Assembly (NCBI GenBank): GCA_019671005.1
Contig: CM033752.1
Coordinates: 25,366,969-25,430,968 of the forward strand
Length of the DNA stretch: 64,000 nucleotides
Direction: 5' to 3'
DNA from: Hibiscus mutabilis
Taxonomy: Eukaryota; Streptophyta; Magnoliopsida; Malvales; Malvaceae
Made by a program: the position numbers and the translations under genes. The notes beneath the pieces were generated by a model. It was not told the DNA's origin. It saw nothing but the letters and a program-made list of their open reading frames with translations, and searched no databases. This document shows, in pieces, positions 47,346-58,079 of this stretch (its first letter is position 1; each line of letters starts with the position of its first letter).

Positions 47346-48635
47346 TCGTCATGTTGAATCATTGAGAATCTTTTATATATATATATTTGAGGATTTGTTC
47401 TTAAATCTTTTCCAATCGAAACTCATGTTATATGCGATAACCCTACGTTTTTTTTGGAACTGCCGATTGTTTATATATATGTATTAATTTCCCCCCTTTT
47501 GATATGCCATAACTCTTATGTTGTTTAGCAATCGGCAAATTGGTGATGGGTTTTCAATTTGGAAGAATTTAATGTTTGGCTTCTGTTTTATGTGTGATAA
47601 CTTTAATCAGTTGAATTTAGTTTATTTCATAGTTATGAATATGCGTGCTCTATATTAAGATTTTTAGGTTTTTACAATGATACGTCTTGAATGTATAGTT
47701 GTGAAGATTTAGTGCACATGATGGAATTGCCTACTGTTTTTTTTTCTCTATCGAATCACATATTGTCTTTTATCTTGAGAACTCAGTTTCGATAGATTAG
47801 GGTTTCTATAATGTGAGAATATTAAAATTATGTCGTAGAGGTTTTGGTTTAGCTTGAAATTTTCTGGTTCAAATTCTCTTTTATTTATGCAATAAACTAT
47901 TATGCTTCCTGCATCATATTTTGATTTTTAAAGCCAATCGACATTCGTGCTTTAGTATTTGATTGTTAGGAAAATTATTAATAACAATACTTTTGTTTTT
48001 TCTAAATGGTGGGCCTATACGTTCTGCTATCATATATAGTAAAATAAGGTCATGATATGGTTTAGAAAATAATTTTATTTGTTATGGTTACAGATTGATG
48101 TTGAAGGTTTAATTTAAATTTGGAATAAATTTCAGTTTGGATTAATTGTGCTAGTTACATAATGTGATTAGTTTCATTTCAATCTTTATTGTGTTTATGT
48201 TTGACATTGATATATACATTTGGTTATGGTTTTGGAAAGCATGACATTAATCTTATAAAGTTCATATTCGATTCAGTTTGATTAAAATTTTCAATTTTGA
48301 TCGTTAGGTTATTATGAATATAACTTAAAGTTTCATGTGATCATTATATGAATTAGTCATTTATATGATACTTTTATTTTGACTTTTAGTTAAATATTGG
48401 TTGTTTTGAATTCAAGTTTTATTTTGGTAAATGCATGCTTAAGGAATTTTTTGAAAAACAGTCAAAGATTTCGGTTTTTTTTTCTTTCTGATAGCCCCAT
48501 TTGGAAATCTTATTTTGGGTTATTTTGGAAACTTAAGTGTTATCAGAAATTTAAGTTTTGACTGTTACAAATATTAAGTTTGAATATCGGTATATTTATA
48601 TTATATATTTTGAGATGAATTAATTGAAGCATTAA

Positions 48636-48926
48636 GTCACCAAAGTGACCTATATTGTGAAATTATTTTATTTTAAAATATAGAAGGTTTTGTGCATGTA
48701 AGTTGGATTATGTTAGTATTAATCGGCCCAAAGGAAGGTTAATATTTAACATTATTACATGTGCAACTGTGATAATAAACATGTGATAATTATCCAGTTT
48801 TATATGTGAGCAATAAATCGGCCCAAAGGAAGATTTATGTTTGATATGTTCTTATTATCAATGTTTGATTACTGTACCAAGATATCACTTGCAAGTTAAT
48901 GTTTTATCCAAAGATGAAACATTAAT
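48636..48926 (+). ncRNA. Stem-loop array, unit 1: four hairpins with CAAA loops
   Basis: Hairpin 1 is GTCAC-CAAA-GTGAC (48636-48649). Hairpin 2 (48715-48746) has an outer stem around TATTAATC and an inner CC-CAAA-GG. Hairpin 3 (48813-48838) has ATAAATC paired with GATTTAT and the same inner CC-CAAA-GG. Hairpin 4 (48896-48925) has a 13-bp stem (TTAATGTTTTATC, one G-U pair) closed by CAAA. Listed as a candidate structured RNA element within the leader, not as a separate gene. Confidence 0.7.
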
Positions 48927-49095
48927 GGAGTGTCTGGTATCTTGATATGAGGTTTACCTTTATTCAAATTTATTATTATTTTGGTTATCTTTTAATTTGA
49001 TTGAAAGATAAAATTAAGAAAAATATTTTGAAACAATTAAATTCATATTTTGACTTCAGATGTCTAATATTTTAATGAATCAATTGAAATATAAT

Positions 49096-49383
49096 GTCAC
49101 CAAAGTGACCGCTTTTGTGTAGATTAGTTTATTTAAAATATTAAGATAATTATGGGTTTTTGTAATTCATGCGTTTATTAATTGGCCCAGGAAAGTTAAT
49201 ATTTGGCAGAATTACAACGACAATTGTGGCGATAAATGTGTGACAATTATAAGGTATTTTATGTAAGCAATACGTTAGTCCAAAGATTAATCTATTGTTT
49301 GACATAGTTTATTGTCAATGCTTGATTGCTACAACAAGAGTACCGCTTACAGTTAATATTACTGTCCAAAGACTTGATATTAA
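49096..49383 (+). ncRNA. Stem-loop array, unit 2: diverged copy of unit 1
   Basis: Hairpin 1 is unchanged (49096-49109). Hairpin 2 (49176-49201) keeps the TATTAA/TTAATA stem but has lost bases in the loop (CCCAGG). Hairpin 3 (49274-49291) is GTTAGTC-CAAA-GATTAAT with two G-U pairs. Hairpin 4 (49353-49383) pairs TTAATATTA with TGATATTAA, and after a small internal loop GTC with GAC, closed again by CAAA. The stems differ from unit 1 yet still pair. Confidence 0.65.
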
Positions 49384-49690
49384 TGTTTTGTTTGGTATCT
49401 TGAGGGGAACTAGCCATTATTTTGAATTTATTTGTTTACTTATGAATATTTATGTGAGCTTGTTTTTATTTTATTTATTTATTTTTGTTCTATATTTAGG
49501 TAATTTATCTTTGCTGTCACAATATCTGTTAAATACATTCTATACTCATGTTTAGTAAAACTAGTTTCAAGGAATAAAAAAGACACTTACATATAGTATT
49601 TGGTTGTATGAACACAGAATTTGCACTAAGGGAATAATAACTTGCACCTCTCACCGCGGTAAGCACTCATAAAAGGAATTTTGAGAGGTG

Positions 49691-50330
49691 AGATTGTTAA
49701 AATCGCACGAGTCTAATGATCATAAAGAACAACATTCTATAAGTCTTTAGGAGCACAAATCTAAAGAGATTACTCATATTAAGGGTTTCCTTGACGAAAT
49801 TAAGAAATGGTTTACCCAAAACATTAAGGTTAAGATGACATCACTTATGCCTTCTTTGATGTCTATGAAGTATAAGGGTCAAGGAAATGTGAGGAAGTAC
49901 ATTATGAAAAATGTTTAATATTGCTTCAAAATTTAAGGCACATAAGATCGAACTTTCTAACAATTGTTTGTTCTTATGATTTTGGTATCGCTTCCTATAC
50001 AGTTTAACCAATTCAAAATTAGTTACAACTATCAAAAATGAGAAATAGACTTTAAATGAGCTTATTTCTAATTGTGTTAAAGAGGAAGAAAAGTTGAAGC
50101 ATTATAAGTGTAAAAGTACTCATTCAGTTAGTGCTCATTTAGTTAGTGTCTCTAAGAATAAGGGCAATAAAAAATATATTAGAATAAAGTTGCTAAAGGT
50201 CCTAATCAAAAGAAACAACAATAAGTTACAAAGTATTGATTCTTTTGTATAAGTTAGAACACATGTGAAGAAATTAAACTTCAAAAGTGAGCAACTACTT
50301 CGGTTATTTTGAGTGATCCATGGGCTGTAA
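49691..50330 (+). pseudogene. gag: Copia gag remnant
   Basis: Readable pieces in two frames: SLMPSLMSMKYKGQGNVR, then IASKFKAHKIELS, FNQFKISYNC and WTLNELISNCVKEEEKLK. These match the retrotransposon gag (UBN2-type) of plant copia elements. Stops and frameshifts are frequent. No zinc knuckle is found before the reading fades. Confidence 0.8.
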
Positions 50331-50470
50331 ATTTTATGATCCCACAATAAGGATTATTTTAAGGAGAGGTTTATAACATTTTTAGGATGTTGAGTTTGGA
50401 GGGAGAAATAAGGTTAGATACATTGCTATTTGAGGAGAAGTTGAATTATAATTTAATTCATACTATCACT
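50331..50470 (+). other. Deletion scar: protease and integrase absent
   Basis: Between the gag remnant and the pre-RT linker only about 150 bases occur, where a full copia element has about 2 kb of protease and integrase. No GAG-pre-integrase or DDE core residues are visible. Confidence 0.7.
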
Positions 50471-51900
50471 TTTAATGATGTTTAGGTTTTTGCACCTATC
50501 ATTAATCAAGAAGTGAATCAAGTACCTCAGCAAAACAATGTTGAACAACTCCCATTCAAGATAAGGTAATTGTTTCAGAAGAACAAACTCAACAACCTTA
50601 AAAAAATAAGTGTCATTAAAGATATCCACGAGAGGAAGGAGAAATACTATTCTAGATTATTACTTTGTATTTATTCAAGAAAATAAGGATAATAATTGAA
50701 TGATAGAAAATGATTCAATCATTTTTTAACAAATCATAAAAGTTTTGACTCTCAAAAGTGGATTGATGTCATTCAAAAAGAGTATAATTTTATGTAAGAC
50801 AATAAAGTTTAGGAACTTGTCTCATTATGTGAAGATGTAAACCAATTGGTTGTAAATGGATATTTAAAACCAAGAGGGATGCAAATGATAATGTGGACAA
50901 GTATAAGGCATGTCTTGTATCTAAAAGATATACTCTAAAAGAAGACATTGATTTTGTGGAGACTTTCTCTCAAGTTTTATTGAAAGAATCTTTTAAGATA
51001 ATCATGACGCTTATTGCTTATTTTAATCTTGAGCTACATAAGATGGATGTTACGCTTGTGTGTTTTCAATGGTGACATTGAAGAAACAAATTCTATGGTA
51101 CAATCATAGATTTGTGTCTAATGATACAAAATCAATGATATGTAAATTAAAGAAATTCATCTATGAGCTTAAGTTGGACTCTCATTAACGAAATTATAAA
51201 TTTTATATTGTTTATCTCATTTGGTTTTGAGATAAATTTGGTTCACAATTCTATATACTACTCTGAAAGTGGGAGTAAACCAAGTGATACTCATATTACT
51301 AAAGAAGACAAATTTAGTCTTACTCAATGCCCTAAAAGTAACCTTGAAATAAAAAAAATACAAAAGATTCCAAGTGTATAATCTATTGAGAATTTAATTT
51401 ATGCTCAAGTATGTATGAGTTCGGATATTGCGTACATTGTTAGAATGTTAGACAGATATTTAAGCAATTCTAGTTTGAACCATTGAATAGCAGCCAATAG
51501 GGTTATGAAATATCTTTAGAGAACAAAAATTACATGCTCACATATCGAAGTTCTGGTAAGTTAGAGATCATCAAGTTTACAGACTTCGATTCTATTAGAA
51601 TATTGATGCAAAAGAATTTTGTCACATGGGCTGCTAATTATAGATTGAATAGAAATATCACTTCGGTTATTTTGTGACAATAAATATGCATTCATTTATT
51701 CTATAAACAATAGGAACACTTTAAATTTGAAGCACATAAATATTAAGTTCCTAGTTGTTAAAGAAAATTTAGAGTGGTTGTGTGTCTATAGAGCATCTTT
51801 GGTACAAACTCCATAATTGCGCGCTTATTAAGAAACCGACACCTAGGTCTTTCATGAGCACACTACTCATGTGGGTGTAATGTTATTTAAGGATATTCAG
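50471..51900 (+). pseudogene. Copia RT and RNase H remnant lacking the YVDD region
   Basis: A linker (PIINQEVNQVPQQNN) is followed by WIDVIQKEYNFM and VDKYKACLVSKRYTLKEDID, FSQVLLKESFKIIMTLIA and ELHKMDV: the N-terminal RT of copia. The reading GFEINLVHNSIYYSESGSK then jumps to PSDTHITKEDKFSLTQCPK, which in relatives lies about 100 residues further on. The segment with the catalytic YVDD is therefore deleted. RNase H pieces follow (ENKNYMLTYRSSGKLEII near 51520, and others to 51900). Many stops. Confidence 0.87.
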
Positions 51901-52312
51901 TTTTAGTGGGAGTTTGTAATTTTGAAAAATGCTCATTCGTTTTAGACACAATTTGATTACTTGAGTTTAAGGATATTTTAAGATTATTTTTGCAGAAATA
52001 AAGTTCTTTTGGTTTATGCACACTGAATTGAGAAAGTTTGATCTCATTTGAGGTTTAGGAGGACCAGTTAAAAATAGACATGTTTGGTTCACATTTCATG
52101 TAATTTTTCATGCTACGCATCCATGATTGATCTATGTCATTTGACTATATTTGTATACGTGACCATTGATGGGTCATGTCATGATTGATACGACAAAGGC
52201 TGCTTTGATCCTATATGGATATAGTTGATGGACGAGATTATTCTGAGAATACCTATTATATAATAGCAAATTTTGAGCTCATAAGGTTATACATTTGTCA
52301 GAAACATATGTT
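51901..52312 (+). other. 3' untranslated region of the copia element
   Basis: No coding signal. It runs between the end of the RNase H remnant and the polypurine tract. Confidence 0.6.
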
Positions 52313-52327
52313 GCCCAAGTGGGAGAT
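52313..52327 (+). promoter_or_regulatory. Copia polypurine tract
   Basis: GCCCAAGTGGGAGAT directly precedes the 3' LTR, a common form in plant copia elements. Confidence 0.9.
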
Positions 52328-52800
52328 TGTTGGATTAAAACCGTAATAGTGGGCACATATGTATAATGTATATTGCTATTTTAAAGTATGACACAAAATT
52401 AAGTGACCAATTATGTTAGGCGTGTCATGGGTATTAAAATGTCATGGAAATAAAAGTGTAGATACCATAAGATGTATTTATAATTCGATGAGGGGCGAGT
52501 TATAAATACTTAATAGTTGATTATTAAATCAACTATATAAAAAGTAGTGGTCCCCAAGAAATAGGTCAACTTGTTTTTCTCTCCTTCCCCGTCAGAGAGT
52601 TTTACGTCAAGAGAAAACCTATCTTCTTGGAAGATCAATACCAAAGGTTTGGATTTCAACATCAAGATTCAAGGTTTTCATCTATCGATTAATTCTGTGC
52701 ACGCTTCCGCAAATTGATTCATTGGTTTATTGTTCTTGATGATTTGACATGATAGATCCTGGGTTTAGATTTTATATTTAGTTATGGTTTAATTCTAACA
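52328..52800 (+). repeat. Copia 3' LTR (473 bp)
   Basis: TGTTGGATT to TTCTAACA. TATA box TATATAAA at 52534-52541. Confidence 0.95.
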
Positions 52801-53768
52801 TCATCTTCATTTTCGCACCTTGGGCATAAAGAACAAGAAGAAAACGCCCCATGGAAGCGTGCAAGAAGATTTCTTTTTGTAGGGAAGATATCATGGCACA
52901 TTTTCCAAAGCAAAGAAGGATTTTTGGAGGAATATTCAAGCTCCAAATAAATCACCCCAAATGTTTGTTCTCTGATGGGTCTTTACTACAACTTGAATTA
53001 TCAATGTGGAGTACAGAACATGAAAGAAAATGGTATCTAGATTTAACCGCGTACTCCTTATTCTTGGTTCCGGCACAAATAAGAGCGTTATTCACCAAAG
53101 GACCCCTGATTGGGATCGAGATAATCACATCACTTTTTCGATTGAGAGAACATGCGAGAAATCTTTTGACGATTCCATTTCCTTGAACCTTCCATGATAA
53201 GGTGAGAAACGGTATAATCCCTACACCCTATCGGCTGTAGAGAGGAGACTAAGAAATAGGAGAGTTTTGGGATCCATTTATCTTTCCAGATTGAAAATCT
53301 CCTGCCATTATCGATTCTCCATAACAAACCTTCAGAAATTGTCTTTAGGCCACCTCTAATGCCACGCCAAGCCCAAAAAGGGTTATGACCCGAAGAGGCA
53401 GAAAAGACATCTCTATTGGGAAAATAGATACCCAAAGAGTTCTTGCCAAAAGAGATTCCAATTTCTTCACTATTCTCCAAGCAACTTTGGCCACTAGCGC
53501 TTTATTAAAGACCTACAAATCTCGAAACCCAAGTCCTCCTTTGTCTTTAGGCAAACATAGTTTTTTTAATTTAACGAGTGAATCCCTCTTTCCCACTAGA
53601 ATTATTTCACCAAAAATGACCAATCATGGAACAGAGTTTATCACGTAAGGAGACCGACAAGAGGAAACATTGCATGACATAGGAGGAGATAGCTTGTGTT
53701 ACTGCTTTGATCATGGTTTCTTTCCCTGGTTGTGATAAGAATCTAGCTTTCCACCCCTTCAATTTGTT
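52801..53768 (-). pseudogene. LINE (L1-type) ORF2 C-terminal part, upstream half
   Basis: On the minus strand from 53768: LKGWKARFLSQPGKETMIKA and VTQAISSYVMQCFLL (the region after the RT palm), GGLGFRDLQ-type block near 53530, then 53480-53130 with FPNRDVFSASSGHNPFWAW and GLLWRIDNGRRFSIWKDKWIP. It ends in CPRCENEDD, the first half of the zinc-ribbon, at the copia boundary, and continues at 46852. Several frameshifts and stops. 5'-truncated at 53768. Confidence 0.87.
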
Positions 53769-53769
53769 T

Positions 53770-55070
53770 TAGATTTTATCTCTCCTCTATTTCTCTGAAA
53801 TCCCTTCCCCCAATCATGATGAGATCCCCCAATCGTGAAACCCTAGTTTTCTCTTCCCCCAAAATTGTTTCATTATTCTCTGAATTCTTGCTTGAATGTC
53901 TACCTTTGATTGTTGAGCTCTCTTATTCGAGTAGCTTTGTCAGTTTTCAGCAATATTTTGGTCTCTCCTTTGGCATCGGGAGTTAGGTTTGAAGGTTTTT
54001 ATCGTTTTGGTTGGTGCTTTTATTTTCTTCCGGTTTAATCATCTTTATCTTCTTCTTGGTTTGGGGGATCTTCATTTGTTTCTTGCTTAAGGGAGGTTTT
54101 CATTTCTGGTTTTTTGGTAGCTTATTTATCGAGTTACCCCTCCTCTTGCTCTATTACGGTTTTGTGTTTTCTTTTCCCTCAAGTTCTAATATTTTTTCTC
54201 TTTCTTCTTCTTATTTTAACTAGATTTTATGTGTTCGGGAACTCTTAAGTTTGATCTTATTGTTACTCTGGTAGTATGAGATTGTCTTGGTTGATGATTG
54301 TCAGCTGTTTTGTTGTTTTAGTTAAGTTGGCGAGATTCATATTTGTCTTGTGGATTCTTTGTGATTTCTGCCTTGATTTTGGATTTTTGCTTGAGCTTGG
54401 TTTGTGCTTGCTTGTGTGTTTATCAGACCTGCTCTGTCTTCTTTCTTGTTTGTCTGTGCTTTTGGCGGTCTTGTTGCCGCCTTTAATTGGCTTTTAAGGG
54501 GTCTGTGCATTTGGGATAAATGCTATGTTTTTTGCTGAATCTACCCATGGCTCTCATGTCCGGGAATGCTTACGGATTAGGAAATAGAAATACCGTAAGG
54601 GCTCTTAAAAATGCTACTTTCAAGTTCCATCCGAGCATCATCTTCATTTGTGAAACAAGACAAAAAAATAAATACAAGGAGAAAGTCAGAACGAAGATGA
54701 AATTTAGTAATGCCTTTTATATCAACCCCATGGGTATTGCAGGGGCTTGGCTATCTGGTGGATAAATAAAACCAAGATTACTTTAATTCATTCGGGAAGA
54801 CATTTTTTTGATAGGATGAATGGTTCTACACTTTCATATATGAACCTCCATATGTCGAAGAGAAGAAAAGCTTTTGGGAGTCTTTGTCTTTATTGAGGAA
54901 TAATTCTTTTGAGAAATGGTGTATTATTGGAAATTCGAACATTGTTGCTAGATCGAAAGACAAGGTGGGGGGCCTCTTTTTGATCCTTCCTAAGCTAAAT
55001 GGTTCTTCAATTTTCTTGATAGAGAATGCTTGATGGAACTTCATATCAAGGGAGGTGATAGCTCTTTAAA
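53770..55070 (+). pseudogene. LINE (L1-type) 5' UTR and endonuclease N-terminus
   Basis: A T-rich 5' UTR-like stretch (53770-54525) precedes ATG 54549 (MALMSGNAYGLGNRNTVRAL), an L1 apurinic-type endonuclease N-terminus. ICETRQKN carries the metal-binding Glu. PPYVEEKKSFWESLSLL and WCIIGNSNIVA follow, the latter corresponding to GDFN in relatives with Ser for Asp. A TAA at 54763-54765 and later stops break it. It ends at about 55070, where Element E begins. The hydrophobic ORFs at 54011-54497 are readings of the T-rich UTR. Confidence 0.85.
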
Positions 55071-55075
55071 GAGCA

Positions 55076-56311
55076 TGTATTTTCCCTTGATTTATAGGTC
55101 TACTTGCCCCTACATTGGTGTTCATTGCATTTATTTATGCATTTTCATGTCTATTTTTGCATTATTTCAAATTTAGTTCTAGTGGCTCATGTTTTGTATA
55201 TTTCTACCTATTCTTACCTTATTGTCGCTGATTACTAATGTCCTTACATAGGAAGTTTTTGCCACTGCAGCCAGTTCGACACTATATCTGTCAGCTATAC
55301 AGTCTGCTAAAAGATAAGAACGAATATGCCAGTTGTTCAAGTTGTTACAACAAATTCTGTATGACGTCTAGAGTGCAAATAACCTGCAGGACAGGGGTCC
55401 TCTCTTAGATGCCCTAAAAAATAACTATTTTGAAGAGAGAGATAGACATGTTATTCTTATTTTTTCACACCATGTTCAACCTCCGAGCTTTTACCCTCCT
55501 CCCAAGGCGGCTTTAAAGGTGAAGTAAGGCAGATCTATCCAAGAAAATAAGGAGTCAAGTGCTAAATCGAGAAAATATCTTGTTATCTTCTTAAACTTCT
55601 CTTTATTTTGATGATTTTTGGAGATTTACTTGTATTTGTGCTTTTTTTGACAATGGTTTAATTTTTTGGAGCTTGTTGAACTATTTAAACTGTTTCTTTA
55701 GTTTAATATATATCATTGTTAGATTTTTCTTAAGCTTTAATTGTTGGATTTGATTTACATTTTGCATGAGAGTGTTAAACCATCCACTAACATCGGCAGA
55801 TGCAGTGACAAGTCAGATTAACGAGTTTTTACAGCAAAAGTTGATAGAATGCAACGAAAGTTGGTCCACTTGTTCTAAGGGGTATAATATTGACTTACGA
55901 AGAAAGTTGAAGTCAATCTATATCCATGAGTCAATGGTTAAGGTTAAATGAAAACTAATACGCAAGCTAACCACATCATCGCTGATTGAACCATCATTTA
56001 CCCTCGAAGTGCATTTGATCTTTCTATCGAGCTGAACCAAAGAGATCTGGGCTTTAATCTCATATTTCTCAATCTTTTTTTACACTTTGTTGTTGCTACC
56101 ACATTGAATCATTTACTCTCCTTTTTATCCTGTTATTGCAACCACCATTGTACTCACAACTACCACTCTTGTAAAATTGTATTGAAGTCACATAAGTATA
56201 AGAATAATACACCATCCTCGTGGGATCGATATTCAAACAATAATTCATTGTTCCTATTCTTGCATCGATGGTGTAGCTTGCACTAATAGTGTGACATTTT
56301 CATATTAGTCA
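55076..56311 (+). repeat. Element E 5' LTR (about 1.24 kb)
   Basis: The likely start is TGTATTTTCCC at 55076, though a start at TGATAGC 55056 cannot be excluded. The end is TTAGTCA before the primer-binding site. No second copy is in the window, so the boundaries are inferred. ORFs at 55766-55951 and 56104-56286 have no domain. Confidence 0.65.
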
Positions 56312-56330
56312 AGGCGTTGTTGCCGAAGAT
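56312..56330 (+). promoter_or_regulatory. Degenerate primer-binding site of Element E
   Basis: AGGCGTTGTTGCCGAAGA resembles TGGCGCCGTTGCCGGGGA with several changes. Its place before gag fits. Confidence 0.65.
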
Positions 56331-56449
56331 GGTGTTATTACGTCCTTATGTTTCTACTTGTAATTCTATTTTCTTTATTTAAGTTTTTAGTTGTTTCTAA
56401 TAGCTTTTTTTGTTTTCCCTTTTCTTTGCTTTATTTTTTTAGGTGTTTT

Positions 56450-56921
56450 ATGACCCAAAGTGCCACTACACCACTCTTCTTACCAGATCCAGAAATTGAG
56501 AGAACTTTTAGAAGAAGAATTCGTGAAAATAGTGGAATGGCCAGACAACCAATCAACAATGAGGGAATTCTTCATGCCCAAGAAAACCCACCATTGCACC
56601 CACCAACCTAGAATAGAACAATACGCAATGTTGTTGTTCCCCAGTTGGATAATTTGCAACCAGGAATTGTTAGACATCCTATTCAGGCTAGGAACTTTGA
56701 GTTAAAGTTGGTTATGTTCCAGATGCTCAACTCTAATATGTAGTATGCAGGGTTACCACATGAAGATGCTCGCGAGCATCTTTAATCTATTTTATTAATT
56801 TGTGCTTCATTTAGCCAGCAAGACGTGCCAGCCTTTAACAACAACCTGTCTTGGCATTGTTTGCCGAGCATATTCAAAATTAGCAAAGCCTCTTTCGATG
56901 GTCATTGCCCTAAATTGATCA
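56450..56921 (+). pseudogene. gag: Element E gag, N-terminal part
   Basis: From ATG 56450 (MTQSATT) the reading gives PDPEIERTFRRRIREN, then after TAG 56609-56611 VVVPQLDNLQPGIVRHPI, QARNFELKLVMFQML, and GLPHEDAREHL: the familiar gag N-terminus of this lineage. Further stops follow (56742, 56784). The conserved middle block is missing because an insertion begins at about 56922. Confidence 0.85.
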
Positions 56922-58075
56922 TGTAAAACCCCCTATATCTCTATAGTGCTTGCTTTTAAATAAATAAATTTGATTAAGATCCAGTCTATACTCCTAAGGG
57001 GTAGATTTCACTCCCGAAGTAAGTTCATCTACTTGAACAACTTCTCTCGAAGCTTCTCTTCTTAGTATTCAACAACTCAATCGTTGCCACCCCAAGTCTG
57101 TTAAGATATTGAGAAGCAATAGGCCAACAGTGCTAGCTCTCGCTTGGCATAGTATTTAGGAAATATTAAAGTATGTCGAATAGTGAAAACATTGCCAAGG
57201 CAGATTTATTATTAAAAACTAAAACATAAAAATAGCGTTCAACGCAAACATCCCCCACCAACTATTAAATTAGTTCATGGTGAGGGATTTAACAACAACC
57301 CACAAACGTTTTCGCAATACATCATCATTGAAAACGAAATAAAATAACTTGAAAGAGAGAATGGGCTAGAAAGAGGTCTCTCGATGCAGCCCTGCAAGAT
57401 CCAGGCTTATCGGCCAAGTTGGTCAAACCACCCTTCCAAGGTGTAGCCGGTTGTCAATCGTCGCACACCAACTCCTCACAATCCCCCTTTTTTAAGTCTA
57501 GCTCATTGGTGTTAAAATAGGCATGCGGGGAAGGGATATGATGAGCTCCTCATTTGAATTTTGAAATTCAACTGCCCAAGGGATAAGAGATTATCATCTT
57601 ATCCAAATTTAAATGAGAGCTGATCAGGCTAGGGCTTACGTCATACTACCGACGCTGCCTTGGCGTCCAAGCTTGACATGAATCTGCCAACAAGTCTTGG
57701 CACCATCTTATCCGCTATTTTTTCGGAGATTGATCCAATTGCTATTTTTTCAGAGCCTGATCATGTCCTATTTTTTCGGGGTCCAACAACCTCTTGGCAT
57801 GGCATCAAGTTTAATTCTCTGCCAATCGGTGCTTGGCATTGTCTGGTCCATCTATGCCAACAGCACTTGGCATTCTCTCTGGCGCTCCTTCTTGTGTTGC
57901 TTTTCTGGGCCAAATCCTATGCCAAACCTGCAAAATTGCCAACAAAACAACCCTTCACATTGGCATAGATAAAATTCTAAACTCCTTATGCAAATGCATG
58001 ATTCTAACATCCTAATGCAACTAAATGCACCTAAAAACAAGCAAAAGCATTGTAAGATTGGCACTAAAAATAGTA
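56922..58075. repeat. Unidentified insertion within Element E gag, LTR-like start
   Basis: It begins TGTAAAACCCCC, a plausible LTR terminus, directly where the gag reading is lost. Gag resumes near 58080. About 130 gag residues are absent from the flanks. The sequence contains at least seven CTTGGC or GCCAAG motifs (57150-57900). No right terminus or target duplication is convincing. ORFs at 57660-58106 have no domain. Confidence 0.5.
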
Positions 58076-58079
58076 CTTT

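Larger units (their letters stand above)
47346..49690 (+). other. Long structured leader of the copia element
   Basis: About 2.3 kb without coding signal. A 9-bp inverted pair TTTCTGATA (48485-48493) and TATCAGAAA (48541-48549) precedes two tandem copies of a 460-bp unit (48612-49071 and 49072 to about 49440), each carrying four hairpins. The ORF at 49295-49555 overlaps the second unit and has no domain. Confidence 0.8.
46853..52800 (+). mobile_element. Ty1/copia element, defective, inserted in LINE
   Basis: A 5.95-kb element with near-identical LTRs (46853-47330 and 52328-52800), initiator tRNA-Met primer-binding site, a long leader, gag remnant, partial RT and RNase H, and a polypurine tract. 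Protease, integrase and the central RT segment are missing. LTR differences are about a dozen in 475 bases, roughly half of them single-base indels. Confidence 0.93.

Noticed and set aside
54011..54497. Two hydrophobic ORFs that look like small membrane proteins
   Set aside because: They are translations of the T-rich LINE 5' UTR. Phe/Leu/Val runs follow from base composition, and the endonuclease start lies directly downstream.
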